Positions 17,443 through 25,484 of a stretch of 64,000 bases of DNA are shown piece after piece. The notes under the pieces are model-generated. The model saw nothing but the letters and a program-made list of their open reading frames with translations, was not told where the DNA came from and did no database searches. Origin of the DNA: Candidatus Poseidoniaceae archaeon (GTDB lineage Archaea; Thermoplasmatota; Poseidoniia; Poseidoniales; Poseidoniaceae); NCBI GenBank assembly GCA_949372645.1, contig CASIAP010000004.1, positions 186,001 through 250,000 of the forward strand. Reading direction: 5' to 3'. A program made the translations under genes and the position numbers. How positions within the stretch are numbered: the stretch's first letter is position 1; the number at the start of each line of letters is the position of its first letter.

Positions 17443-17847
17443 ATGAGTTCGAATCAACAGCCGGTTTTTGTCTTAGCGTGGGTCACCACAAGAGAACATG
17501 GAAAACAAGTCCTCGGTGATGGAGGCAAGGTACTTTTTGTTGAACACCCAGAACGTGGCTGGGAGATACCGGGTGGACATTTAGAGGATGGAGAAACTCC
17601 TGATGAAGCGCTACTTCGTGAATTGAAAGAAGAAACTGGCCTCCAAGGAGTTATTGAAAAATGGAACACAACCTACTACCCTAAGGGATGGGTCGCACAT
17701 GTCTTTGTAGAAGCATCTGAACTACAAAGATGGAAAGTGGCTGATGAGAAAGTTTGTTCCGTCCAATGGTGGAATGAAATCCCACCTCTGAAAGAGTGGA
17801 CACGAGAAGAATTTTCTGACTTGAACCGATGGTGCTTCAATCTATAG
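17443..17847 (+). CDS. Nudix hydrolase
   Basis: 134 residues with a perfect Nudix box (G-x5-E-x7-REUxEExGU; [20 protein letters not shown]) at about residues 45-67. Members hydrolyse nucleoside diphosphates linked to other groups, such as oxidised nucleotides, with Mg2+ bound by the box glutamates. The preceding WEIPGGH and the trailing WWNEIPPL resemble the 8-oxo-dGTP/ADP-ribose group, but the substrate cannot be told. It starts nine bases after the TPR gene, with GAGGTGAAAAG overlapping that stop codon, and ends one base before the convergent superoperon. Confidence 0.87.
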   Translation: MSSNQQPVFVLAWVTTREHGKQVLGDGGKVLFVEHPERGWEIPGGHLEDGETPDEALLRELKEETGLQGVIEKWNTTYYPKGWVAHVFVEASELQRWKVADEKVCSVQWWNEIPPLKEWTREEFSDLNRWCFNL

Positions 17848-17848
17848 A

Positions 17849-18913
17849 TTAAATCATGGTGAGTGTTGAAAGTCGAACATTCCATCGCGACTTCAGTTCA
17901 ACATCCTCAATACAATTCTGGACAATAGCCACAAGAATAGGATCTTCAACACCATCTGGATTCTTTAACAAGGAATCAAAGTGAGATATTTTATCAAATC
18001 GGTGAGCAAGACTGACCATTGCCCTCAAGTCCGGACGGTCACTACCAGCGTGATTCTCAGGGAGATGAGAAAAGCACCATTCAAAGACCTCATTGATATC
18101 ATCGGGATGAACTTTGACTTCACGAGCCCCTTCACCCGCGTCCCTCGGTCGGGCATTTTCCACCTGAATCTTCATTCGTTCTGCAGAATCATCGATAGCT
18201 TCGCTTGAAAAATCCAGAAATAAAGCTCCGCCTTCAATAGCCATACCAACTTGACTTGCCAGTAATGCATGCGCATGCGCATTCCAAGCATGGCGAACTG
18301 AATCAAAACTATGACCAATTGCTGCACAAATACGGCTAGCACCAAGGCGTGAGAGAGCAATGGTTTCATCAGCATGGTTTCCATTTCGTGGAATCTCGGA
18401 ATAGACTGTCAACGCCATCAGTGCCTCTCCACATGCAGTATGCAAAGCAGCCTTGTTAATCAGTGAAAGATCATGATCCCTGCTTGCAAGAGCAACTGAC
18501 TTCAAACGAGTTTCCGCCCATGTCAAATCTTCTTTTGCAGCTTCAATGTCACCTGCTTCATATTTTACTAAGCCGAGTTCCATACGTAGACGACCTTCGA
18601 GTGCTAAATCACGAGTATCTGGATGGCGGGCAACATCGAGAGCTTCTTCGATAACATTCTGAAGTCGAGTATCACCCAGCATACGTCGACGTACGAGTGA
18701 GAGGGTTGCCTTTTCCGCAGGTGAAAGTACTGTTTCAAGCAGTTCAAGCAATTCAGCAGCATCGAGAAATAAAGCAGCCTCAGCGAGGGGTAACCACGTA
18801 TTCCAGTTCATTTCTTCGCGCCAAACAGTCAATGTCGCGATATCGACGGGTCCTTGCTCTCTCCATCGTGAAATGAAATAGCCTGGAGCAGTTGGTAATT
18901 CTATTTCAGACAT
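17849..18913 (-). CDS. Helical TPR-like protein at the end of the superoperon
   Basis: 354 residues from the ATG at 18913, which has GGAGTGA six bases upstream and shares one base (TGATG) with the DHH stop codon. Predicted almost entirely helical with TPR-like pairs (e.g. around residues 110-150, EGRLRMELGLVKYEAGDIEAAKEDL). A charged linker near residue 265 leads into a last helical block. No family recognised. Coupling to the DHH phosphoesterase implies it belongs to the exosome-proteasome transcript, so a link to RNA or protein quality control is plausible but unproven. Confidence 0.68.
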   Translation of the reverse strand: MSEIELPTAPGYFISRWREQGPVDIATLTVWREEMNWNTWLPLAEAALFLDAAELLELLETVLSPAEKATLSLVRRRMLGDTRLQNVIEEALDVARHPDTRDLALEGRLRMELGLVKYEAGDIEAAKEDLTWAETRLKSVALASRDHDLSLINKAALHTACGEALMALTVYSEIPRNGNHADETIALSRLGASRICAAIGHSFDSVRHAWNAHAHALLASQVGMAIEGGALFLDFSSEAIDDSAERMKIQVENARPRDAGEGAREVKVHPDDINEVFEWCFSHLPENHAGSDRPDLRAMVSLAHRFDKISHFDSLLKNPDGVEDPILVAIVQNCIEDVELKSRWNVRLSTLTMI

Positions 18914-19914
18914 CAATTTTCACTCCTCTTAATCAAGGCCACTTGGGTAATGAATGAAGATTCAGCCGCAATTCTATCGGTTTTACCACTCCAGCCTGCA
19001 GCACCATCATGGCCGCCACCTTCGCCACCAATCTGTTGAGCAACACTGGCCATGAGTTCACCAAGATGAATTCCTTTCATCGTCGTATGTCGTGAAGCAC
19101 GTGCTGTGAGACGAGTTTGGCCATCACGGAATCTGCTGACAAGCGCTATTTCTGCCCCAGTACCAAGAAGGAGACTGGCCAAACGACCTTCAAGTGTGCC
19201 AGAATAGGTATGAACGACATTCCAAGCGCCGGATTCGATTGATTTCGCACGTTCCAAACCTCGTAACAGGCTTCCACGTTCGCTTGGAGTGGTTGTTTCA
19301 GTCTCAATGAATTCGACGAAGGCAGCATAGTCGAGATCATCACCCGTTAACAAATCCACTGCCGTTTGAAAGGCACCTTTGTCCGCATGGCGGAATCTTC
19401 CAGTATCAGTCAAAAGTCCTGCTAAAAGCATCTTTCGAACGACAAGTGAACGTGAATGAGAGGAGTGTTTGATGAGATAAGAATCAACAATTTGAGTTGT
19501 AGCTCGCACATCCCATTGCAAAAGAAGATCTTTCTCGCCTAAATCCCAATCGCAAGTTGAATGATGATCGAGAACACAAACTGGGACTCCAGTTGGGAGA
19601 GTTATTCCGACTTGACCTGGAGCTGCAGCATCGACAATAATAATGCCACCGAGTGTTTGAGGCCATACCGTTTGATGCTCAGATAATTTTCGAAAAGGTG
19701 CTTGAAGTGCTTCGACCAGTCTTTTTGCTGTTCTCCCCAAATGTAATCCACAAGCCATTAAATTGGGGTGAGCAGATGAAAGGGCGACTGCGGAGCCAAT
19801 AGTATCCATGTCACCGTTTTTTCCAGTAACAATAGGGACTGCACCCTTTGAGCATGCAGCAGTGAGCCAAGTATGAAATGACTCGATATCAGCAGAATGT
19901 TCAACAGAACTCAT
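18913..19914 (-). CDS. DHH/DHHA1 family phosphoesterase
   Basis: 333 residues. Motif I region GKNGDMDTIGSAVAL, the aspartate in GGIIIVDAAAP, the DHH-type LDHHSTCDW (about residue 117) and a C-terminal DHHA1 domain with GGEGGGHDGAAG are present, so this is a RecJ/NrnA-like nuclease or phosphodiesterase. Motif I reads GDMDTIGS instead of the more common DxDAxGS, so one metal ligand (the first Asp) appears changed to Gly. A DHH gene at this place downstream of prefoldin beta is common in archaea. ATGA overlap with prefoldin indicates coupling. Substrate unknown: short RNA, DNA or cyclic dinucleotides are all possible. Confidence 0.85.
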   Translation of the reverse strand: MSSVEHSADIESFHTWLTAACSKGAVPIVTGKNGDMDTIGSAVALSSAHPNLMACGLHLGRTAKRLVEALQAPFRKLSEHQTVWPQTLGGIIIVDAAAPGQVGITLPTGVPVCVLDHHSTCDWDLGEKDLLLQWDVRATTQIVDSYLIKHSSHSRSLVVRKMLLAGLLTDTGRFRHADKGAFQTAVDLLTGDDLDYAAFVEFIETETTTPSERGSLLRGLERAKSIESGAWNVVHTYSGTLEGRLASLLLGTGAEIALVSRFRDGQTRLTARASRHTTMKGIHLGELMASVAQQIGGEGGGHDGAAGWSGKTDRIAAESSFITQVALIKRSEN

Positions 19915-20231
19915 GCGTTTTCAGTCCCCGCAAGCATTTGTTTCAATTGGTTGTATGTTGCTAACAGTTCAGCCTCTCTTTCGGTAAAGCGATCAAGGTG
20001 CTCTTTCAAGGTAGTGAGCGTTTCTTCCAATTCCTTTAGTAATGCTTTTCGGTCTGAAACTTCAACCATTACGCCACCCATCTGCTGGTGCAAAGCAAGG
20101 TCATCAGGTTGATTTTTAACAGACTCAAGTGTCGATTCTAACTCGAGAACTTGAGCACGAAGATTGGCGAGTTGTTGACGTGCAGCTTGCACTTCATTCA
20201 CGACGACTTGGAGTTGTTCCATATTGTCCAT
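19911..20231 (-). CDS. pfdB: Prefoldin beta subunit
   Basis: 106 residues from the ATG at 20231, which follows GGTGAGAGT; an earlier frame opening at 20252 lacks support. The sequence is two long coiled-coil helices (VVNEVQAARQQL... and DRKALLKELEETLTTLKEHL) around a short beta hairpin, as expected for prefoldin. The hexameric alpha2-beta4 complex holds unfolded proteins for the thermosome. The gene sits between pcc1 and the DHH gene in the conserved archaeal order. The alpha subunit is not in the window. Confidence 0.87.
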   Translation of the reverse strand: MDNMEQLQVVVNEVQAARQQLANLRAQVLELESTLESVKNQPDDLALHQQMGGVMVEVSDRKALLKELEETLTTLKEHLDRFTEREAELLATYNQLKQMLAGTENA

Positions 20232-20248
20232 ACTCTCACCTGTTCTTC

Positions 20249-20509
20249 TCAATCGGTTTTGGTTGATGAACCCTCGGACACATCAACAAGCGAGGAAAGG
20301 ATTGAATCAACCGCCATCAGACCTCGCATTCTGGTATTCCACATGGCTCGTAAATCCTTCGATTTATGTTCATGCAGTTGAAATGTAAAACTCTCGTTGT
20401 TTGAAGACCAACTTATTTTTTCATCGGGGGTTAGCGCATCAGCAAGAGCCTTCGTATCAGCTAAAGACAATGATTGAACTGAAAGTGTGAGCGACCAAGT
20501 GGTTGCCAT
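20249..20509 (-). CDS. pcc1: KEOPS complex subunit Pcc1
   Basis: 86 residues from the ATG at 20509, which has GAGGAGTG six bases upstream. Pcc1 is the small dimerising subunit of KEOPS, which makes the t6A37 modification of ANN-decoding tRNAs. ALADALTPDEKI and KDLRAMWNTRMRGLMAVDSIL match the family pattern (a PD turn, then LRA-N-LR in the last helix). Position between L37Ae and prefoldin beta is the standard archaeal order, which strengthens a call on a short, weakly conserved protein. Confidence 0.8.
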   Translation of the reverse strand: MATTWSLTLSVQSLSLADTKALADALTPDEKISWSSNNESFTFQLHEHKSKDLRAMWNTRMRGLMAVDSILSSLVDVSEGSSTKTD

Positions 20510-20532
20510 TTGAAACACTCCTCGGAGTGTAT

Positions 20533-20892
20533 TCACTCTTCTTCAGTAATCTCGCCAGCAGCAAGAGCACGTTCGTAGTCAAGGGCTGCTTGTTGAGCAA
20601 TGAATGCCATGTCAGCAGTGGTTGCACCTTCAACTGAGCGTCGTAGAATACGGCTGTTGGTATCAGATGCCCGAGTGAATGGTTCCCATGCGCCACCTGC
20701 AAAGGTGTGACTGCACTTTCCACACGACCAGATTCCGACTGAGAGTCGCCCGACTTTGCGGTATTGGCATACTGGGCAAGTGTATTTTGCTGTCTTTTTA
20801 GCTAATGCAGCACCTGCATTACGTCGGACGGATACACCGTACCGAGCTCCGAATCGTGCTGTTGCGCCTGCTTTTTGAGTTCGTTTTGCCAA
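20533..20892 (-). CDS. rpl37ae: 50S ribosomal protein L37Ae (eL43)
   Basis: 119 residues. The N-terminal KRTQKAGATARFGARYGVSVRR and the zinc ribbon CPVCQ ... CGKC (about residues 39-60) identify eL43. The ribbon is followed by FAGGAWEP. The protein is longer than the usual 70-90 residues: the last ~45 residues are an acidic/Ala-rich helical tail (AAGEITEEE at the end). It starts immediately after the Rrp42 stop codon. RNA polymerase subunit P, which often follows L37Ae in archaea, is not encoded in the 23-base gap before pcc1. Confidence 0.93.
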   Translation of the reverse strand: MAKRTQKAGATARFGARYGVSVRRNAGAALAKKTAKYTCPVCQYRKVGRLSVGIWSCGKCSHTFAGGAWEPFTRASDTNSRILRRSVEGATTADMAFIAQQAALDYERALAAGEITEEE

Positions 20893-21681
20893 TCAGTTCC
20901 CCTCCTGGAGTGCTACGAGTTTTCGGAGTTCAGTACATCGCTGATGTGCTACTCCGAATATCTCTGCAAATTCGGCCGGCGTGAACACACCTCTTAACCC
21001 CTTTTGTAGGGAATGGAGGTGACCATTATCTCCTAGAGTGATGTGAATACGTTCATCTCCACCAAGTTCTTCCTCTTCGGAAGGGTCGTAAACATAACGC
21101 CCACCGACACGAGTAAAAGATGCCATAATAGGGGCGCCCTTGACCTTTAGTGTGTAATCTTCACCAACGTCAAAGCGTTCAGCAGGAACGATTGCAGTTC
21201 GCAAAGCAGCAATTGCTGCAAGGCCACATGCATCGAAAATATTACCGCCATCTGAGAGAACGTGGATATCGATCATGACACCCCAAACCTTCTCGCCGGG
21301 AACGATACACAAACTTTCCATGTCGATACAACCTGATTCACGGATTCCTCGGTCGACAACTCGGCCAAGTTCAATAGATTCCGGAGATGGTGGTCCTGGC
21401 TCATACTTACGATGAGCAACTGGACGCAATTCAGCACTGCACATGAGTGAGCCTTGTGCTGGGCGGTCTGGCCAAGGTGTTCGAAGCTCAAACTTGACGC
21501 CAGCGTAAACGATTGTTTTGCCCATGACGACTTTAGCGGAACCTTCTGCGTTGTAAAGACAATTGATTTCCAAATCAACTTCACGGCCTTCCCATTGCCC
21601 TCGTCCATCGAGACGGATATTATCCTCTGCGAGACGTGCGAGTTCTTGACGAAGCAATGCTGGAACGAGTTCTACCATCAC
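20893..21681 (-). CDS. rrp42: Exosome complex subunit Rrp42
   Basis: 262 residues of the RNase PH fold. The archaeal exosome core is a ring of three Rrp41-Rrp42 dimers that degrades and tails RNA 3' to 5'; Rrp42 is the non-catalytic partner that shapes the RNA path. Family stretches include RLDGRGQWEGREVDLEI, VYAGVKFELRTPWPDRP and the GGNIFDACGLAAIAAL helix. The start overlaps the Rrp41 stop codon by four bases (ATGA), giving coupled synthesis of the two subunits. Confidence 0.95.
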   Translation of the reverse strand: MMVELVPALLRQELARLAEDNIRLDGRGQWEGREVDLEINCLYNAEGSAKVVMGKTIVYAGVKFELRTPWPDRPAQGSLMCSAELRPVAHRKYEPGPPSPESIELGRVVDRGIRESGCIDMESLCIVPGEKVWGVMIDIHVLSDGGNIFDACGLAAIAALRTAIVPAERFDVGEDYTLKVKGAPIMASFTRVGGRYVYDPSEEEELGGDERIHITLGDNGHLHSLQKGLRGVFTPAEFAEIFGVAHQRCTELRKLVALQEGN

Positions 21682-22406
21682 TTCTCACCTCCTTCGTATC
21701 GGCGCTTGAGAGCATCAACCATGATGACATGAATTTCTGCTGCTGCTTTGAAATTGTATTCCATGGCGAGATTGAATTCGTCTGGAGAAAGGTCTCCATC
21801 CATTTGCAAGAAAGCCACTTCACCGGTGTTTGGCAGAATCCCAACAGGTAAATCTGCTTGACCGTAGTTATCTTCAGCTTTGTCAAGATCAAGAACGACG
21901 ATATCTTCGACTTTACCAGATGCGACACCAACGAGGAGGTCACGCATAGGTATGCCAGCATCAGCTAGAGCAACTGCTGCAGCGGTAAGGCCAGCGCAAC
22001 GTGTTCCTGCTTCAGCAGCGAGGATTTCGATTTCAACTCGTATTTTGGAACGTGGATAACGTTCGACCAAAACAACTGATTCGAGTGCTTCGGCTGTTAC
22101 CTTGGAAATTTCACGAGAACGGCGGTTGAAACCTGGTCGGATTCGGTCGCTGGTCGAGAAAGGAGCCATGTTGTATCGAACGTCGATAACAGCTCGGTCT
22201 TGGCGTTGAATCTTACGTGGATGCGCTTCCATTGGGCCATAGACTGCAGCAACTGCAACATTCAATCCCTGCGTAACCATTGCTGAACCATCTGCAGCAG
22301 GTAATATCCCCGCTTCGATAGTAACTGGTCGCATTTCGTCAAGCTTGCGTCCGTCCAGTCGAAGACCGTCGTCGCGTAATAATTTCACATCACCGTATCC
22401 AGCCAT
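21678..22406 (-). CDS. rrp41: Exosome complex catalytic subunit Rrp41
   Basis: 242 residues of the RNase PH fold, carrying the phosphorolytic site. RLDGRKLDEMRPV, the RNA/phosphate-binding stretch RPGFNRRSREISK, and ILAAEAGTRCAGLTAAAVALADAG with the catalytic Asp-bearing segment (VLDLDKAEDNYGQADLPV) are all in place. It needs Rrp42 for activity. The start codon shares one base with the Rrp4 stop codon, so rrp4-rrp41-rrp42 form a tightly coupled series. Confidence 0.96.
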   Translation of the reverse strand: MAGYGDVKLLRDDGLRLDGRKLDEMRPVTIEAGILPAADGSAMVTQGLNVAVAAVYGPMEAHPRKIQRQDRAVIDVRYNMAPFSTSDRIRPGFNRRSREISKVTAEALESVVLVERYPRSKIRVEIEILAAEAGTRCAGLTAAAVALADAGIPMRDLLVGVASGKVEDIVVLDLDKAEDNYGQADLPVGILPNTGEVAFLQMDGDLSPDEFNLAMEYNFKAAAEIHVIMVDALKRRYEGGEK

Positions 22407-23101
22407 TAAGCATCACCATTTTTTGGAGCATTATTTTCAAGAGCAGACAATTCTGCTTCGAATGTGTTTTTGTGTCCAGAAGTCTGGACTAAATCGATTG
22501 CTTGCCGAGCCCAAGCCATCCCTTCTGCATCGCCGTCAACCCAAACTCGACCGTTTTCACCAACGATGATTCGACAGTCACAGACTTCACGAAGTCGTTG
22601 AATAGTTGCGTTGCCTTCTCCACGAAGCCGTTCGATGTGAGTAATTGGAATAGAGTGAATTGAACCTTGGTTAAGACGACGTAGGCCGACACCTTTCATG
22701 GTGAGGACTACGTTGTGGCATTCATCGACTTCTTGAACACGTGCCAAGACGACATCGCCAATACCCATGTGCTGACGAGCAGCTCCGAATTCGACTTTCC
22801 ATGGAGCCAATGACATTGGTAAAAGACCTTGGAAGGGTCCATTGACATTCATGAACCAAAGATTGTTACGGACTTCAGCCACTGTGGCGACGATTAAGTC
22901 ACCAGAGCGAGGCATGTAAGCACTGTTAATTGGATCAACAGAGACCGTGTTATTGAGTTGCTTTACCCACCCGAGACGGGTAGCAATTATTGTATCGTTT
23001 TGTGCGAGTGTACCACTTCCTACGCGCATCCCGGCAGATGGCCCTATGGCCATTCCCGGGGTCACGAGGCGCAGCTCGGCGCCATTTTGACCATTGGACA
23101 T
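22406..23101 (-). CDS. rrp4: Exosome RNA-binding cap subunit Rrp4
   Basis: 231 residues from the ATG at 23101, which is preceded by GGAGAG; the frame stays open twelve codons further. The N-terminal domain (LVTPGM) is followed by an S1 domain (SGDLIVATVAEVRNNLWFMNVNG, about residues 62-130) and a KH-type domain with the GENGRVWVDG loop in place of GxxG-containing turns. Rrp4 caps the Rrp41-Rrp42 ring and feeds RNA into it. Csl4 and DnaG, the other cap proteins, are not in the window. Confidence 0.93.
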   Translation of the reverse strand: MSNGQNGAELRLVTPGMAIGPSAGMRVGSGTLAQNDTIIATRLGWVKQLNNTVSVDPINSAYMPRSGDLIVATVAEVRNNLWFMNVNGPFQGLLPMSLAPWKVEFGAARQHMGIGDVVLARVQEVDECHNVVLTMKGVGLRRLNQGSIHSIPITHIERLRGEGNATIQRLREVCDCRIIVGENGRVWVDGDAEGMAWARQAIDLVQTSGHKNTFEAELSALENNAPKNGDA

Positions 23102-23184
23102 TTCTTTCTCTCCATTTGTGGCGAATCGCCATCCCATGATAAAACCGACCCCTTGCCCTTCTAAGTAAACGCACGGACTCAGGG

Positions 23185-23871
23185 TTACAATTCCTTGAAT
23201 TCTGTATCTGAAGATTGGCGCATAAGTTTACTGACAAGAGTGTCTTTCATACCTGCAGGGATTTCAACAATTGCTGCCCAAGTTCCATTTTCCAACCATT
23301 GCTCTTTTTCCAAATAGGGCCGGAGAATTCGTGAAGCTGAACCAAATGCCGATCCAGGTACTCGAACCGCAATTCGTAGTGATTCAAAGGAGAGAGGAAT
23401 CATCGGTTTTAACAGTTCAATGGCATCTTTAACTTGGTCATCTAATCGCTTGAACGGGTCAACTGAATATCTGGACTCTTCGAGAGCCAATTCAATTCGA
23501 GTTTTCGGATGTGGACTCTTAGTTTTTGGATCGACTGCCTGAGTGTGAATCTCGTGAACAATTTGTTGACGCATTTGTTCGACTCTTGCTTTACGTTGAG
23601 ATGTGGTAAGTTGAATGCTCCCCTTCTCGAGAATTGTTTTAGCAATTTCAAAAATGTCTTGCGTTCCGAACGTCTTTTCAATCGCATCACCAGTCGGCCT
23701 TTCACCACCACGTATGTCATGAAAGACTTCATCCATAGCGAGGAAATTGTTGAGGTCGACTGATTCTGGCTTCGTTTTGAAATCCTCAACTGAATCAGGA
23801 TCGACCAACAGTTCGTAGCGCTTTCCACCTTTTTCCATCCGTGCAAGCACGGCATCATCCAAACTAACCAT
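23185..23871 (-). CDS. sdo1: Ribosome maturation protein SBDS/Sdo1
   Basis: 228 residues, the usual archaeal length. The N-terminal FYSH domain (RYELLVDPDSVEDFK, DIFEIAKTILEKGSIQLT), a central helical domain and a C-terminal ferredoxin-like domain are present. SBDS releases aIF6 from the 50S subunit together with an EF-2-like GTPase. It lies between psmA and rrp4, as in most archaeal superoperons. Confidence 0.95.
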   Translation of the reverse strand: MVSLDDAVLARMEKGGKRYELLVDPDSVEDFKTKPESVDLNNFLAMDEVFHDIRGGERPTGDAIEKTFGTQDIFEIAKTILEKGSIQLTTSQRKARVEQMRQQIVHEIHTQAVDPKTKSPHPKTRIELALEESRYSVDPFKRLDDQVKDAIELLKPMIPLSFESLRIAVRVPGSAFGSASRILRPYLEKEQWLENGTWAAIVEIPAGMKDTLVSKLMRQSSDTEFKEL

Positions 23872-23925
23872 AGTATCCCTCAGTTGTTGAGAGGAGCGAA
23901 GGCATTTGAACGTGGTTATTCAAAT

Positions 23926-24648
23926 TCATTCTTCAAGAGGCTTGAGACGGTCAATTTGCTTGTTGACTTCGGAACGGTCGAGTACACGGTATCCATCACC
24001 ATCGACAACAGTGACTTCAACCGCTTCACGGTTAAGTTCAGTGTCGTTGGCACTTCGGAGCGCTTCAAGTCCAAGTTTCATTGCTGCATTGAGGGTAAGA
24101 TCTTCCTTCCAGTTGGATTCAAAGTATTCGATGACAGTGTTGCGTCCGCTTCCGATAGCGCCTGCATGATAAGATTGGTAAGCACCACTCGGGTCGGTTT
24201 CATACAAATGAATACCGTTGTCATCAACACCACCAATAAGAAGGGCTGTTCCAAACGGACGTGAACCACCATACTGAGTGAAGGATTGTTTGAAGTCACA
24301 GAGTTTCTTGACCAAGACATCAACAGGTACACTTGCAGCATAAGTAATGCGATTCACTTGAGCATCGACTCGAGCTCGAGCAACCAATTGACGAGCATCT
24401 GCAACCAATCCTGAAGTTGCAATGCCGATGTGGTTATCGATCTTGAACATCTTTTCAATAGATTCAGGGATGATGAGACGGCTGACAATACGCTTGTCAC
24501 AGACCAAAACAACACCATCACGGAACTTTAATCCTGCAGTGGTAGTTCCACGCTTAACTGATTCTCGAGCGTATTCAACTTGGAACAATCGTCCATCTGG
24601 GCTGAATGTAGTAATTCCGTGGTCATATCCTCTTCCGCTTGGTTGCAT
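23926..24648 (-). CDS. psmA: Proteasome alpha subunit
   Basis: 240 residues from the ATG at 24648 (MQPSGRGYDHGITTFSPDG), the conserved alpha-subunit start with the YDxxxTxFSPDGRLFQVEYA signature of the gate-forming N-terminus. The frame is open upstream to 24720, but those 24 residues have no counterpart in the family. Rings of seven alpha subunits cap the beta rings of the 20S proteasome and admit substrates passed by the PAN or Cdc48 ATPase. This is the first gene of the superoperon. Beta subunits are elsewhere. Confidence 0.95.
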   Translation of the reverse strand: MQPSGRGYDHGITTFSPDGRLFQVEYARESVKRGTTTAGLKFRDGVVLVCDKRIVSRLIIPESIEKMFKIDNHIGIATSGLVADARQLVARARVDAQVNRITYAASVPVDVLVKKLCDFKQSFTQYGGSRPFGTALLIGGVDDNGIHLYETDPSGAYQSYHAGAIGSGRNTVIEYFESNWKEDLTLNAAMKLGLEALRSANDTELNREAVEVTVVDGDGYRVLDRSEVNKQIDRLKPLEE

Positions 24649-24818
24649 GTCTTCACTCTCATTGTCTCGTTCAATCGACGCTTTATGAGGATGAGGGTTC
24701 ACACGAATGAATCCCCGCACAAAGGCCGTGACATGTTGTTGATTCCGTCACCCCATTTGAACCCTCACCAAACTTCCCCTAACCCTAAACTCTTCAAACG
24801 GTGACGCTTGGGGTTATC

Positions 24819-25484
24819 ATGCGTGTCGCTGTACTCTCCTCTGGAGGCAAAGACTCCGCTGCTGCATGGTGGTGGGCGATATGTCGCGGATGGGAAGTCA
24901 CTCAGCTTGTTACCGTGAGAATAACAGGTGGAGACTCATGGATGTTTCAAGTTCCAGGGACTCACCTTGTCGAACATCAAGCAAAACTTGCAGGCGTCCA
25001 GTGGGTAGAAGTTCATTCAGAAGGCATACAAGAGGTCGAAATTTCTGATCTTGAGTCTGCATTATCACACTTAAAAATTGACGGTGTAGTCAGTGGTGCC
25101 TTACGTTCAGATTACCAAAAAAGTCGTATTGAACGGATGGCTGAACGCCTCAACATCAAAAGTTGGACCCCATTGTGGCATCAAAAAAGTGAATCTCACA
25201 TGCACGGGCTCATTGAAAATGGGTTTGAGGTCTTCATTACAGGAGTCAGTTGTGAAGGATTAGGAAAAGAATGGATTGGGAGAACACTCAATCCAGCTTC
25301 GTTAGCAGAACTTGAACAACTTGCTCAACGTTACAGATTTAATGTCGATGGAGAAGGTGGAGAATACGAAACGCTGGTTACCGCCGGACCGCATCTTCCA
25401 GGTCGTCTGCAATTAACCGGTTCAGTGAATTGGGATGGGGTTCGAGGAACTTTCGAAATCGAAAATATTCACTCGATTGCTTGA
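24819..25484 (+). CDS. dph6: Diphthine--ammonia ligase (Dph6-type ATP pyrophosphatase)
   Basis: 221 residues from the ATG at 24819 (MRVAVLSSGGKDSAAAWWWA), where SGGKDS is the PP-loop that binds ATP. The C-terminal GVSCEGLGKEWIGR and DGEGGEYETLVTAGP are specific to the Dph6/alpha-hydrolase-like group that amidates diphthine on EF-2. Its target, EF-2, is encoded at 11.5-13.7 kb. The last 16 bases overlap the end of purB on the other strand. It diverges from psmA across 170 bases in which no clear promoter stands out. Confidence 0.9.
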   Translation: MRVAVLSSGGKDSAAAWWWAICRGWEVTQLVTVRITGGDSWMFQVPGTHLVEHQAKLAGVQWVEVHSEGIQEVEISDLESALSHLKIDGVVSGALRSDYQKSRIERMAERLNIKSWTPLWHQKSESHMHGLIENGFEVFITGVSCEGLGKEWIGRTLNPASLAELEQLAQRYRFNVDGEGGEYETLVTAGPHLPGRLQLTGSVNWDGVRGTFEIENIHSIA

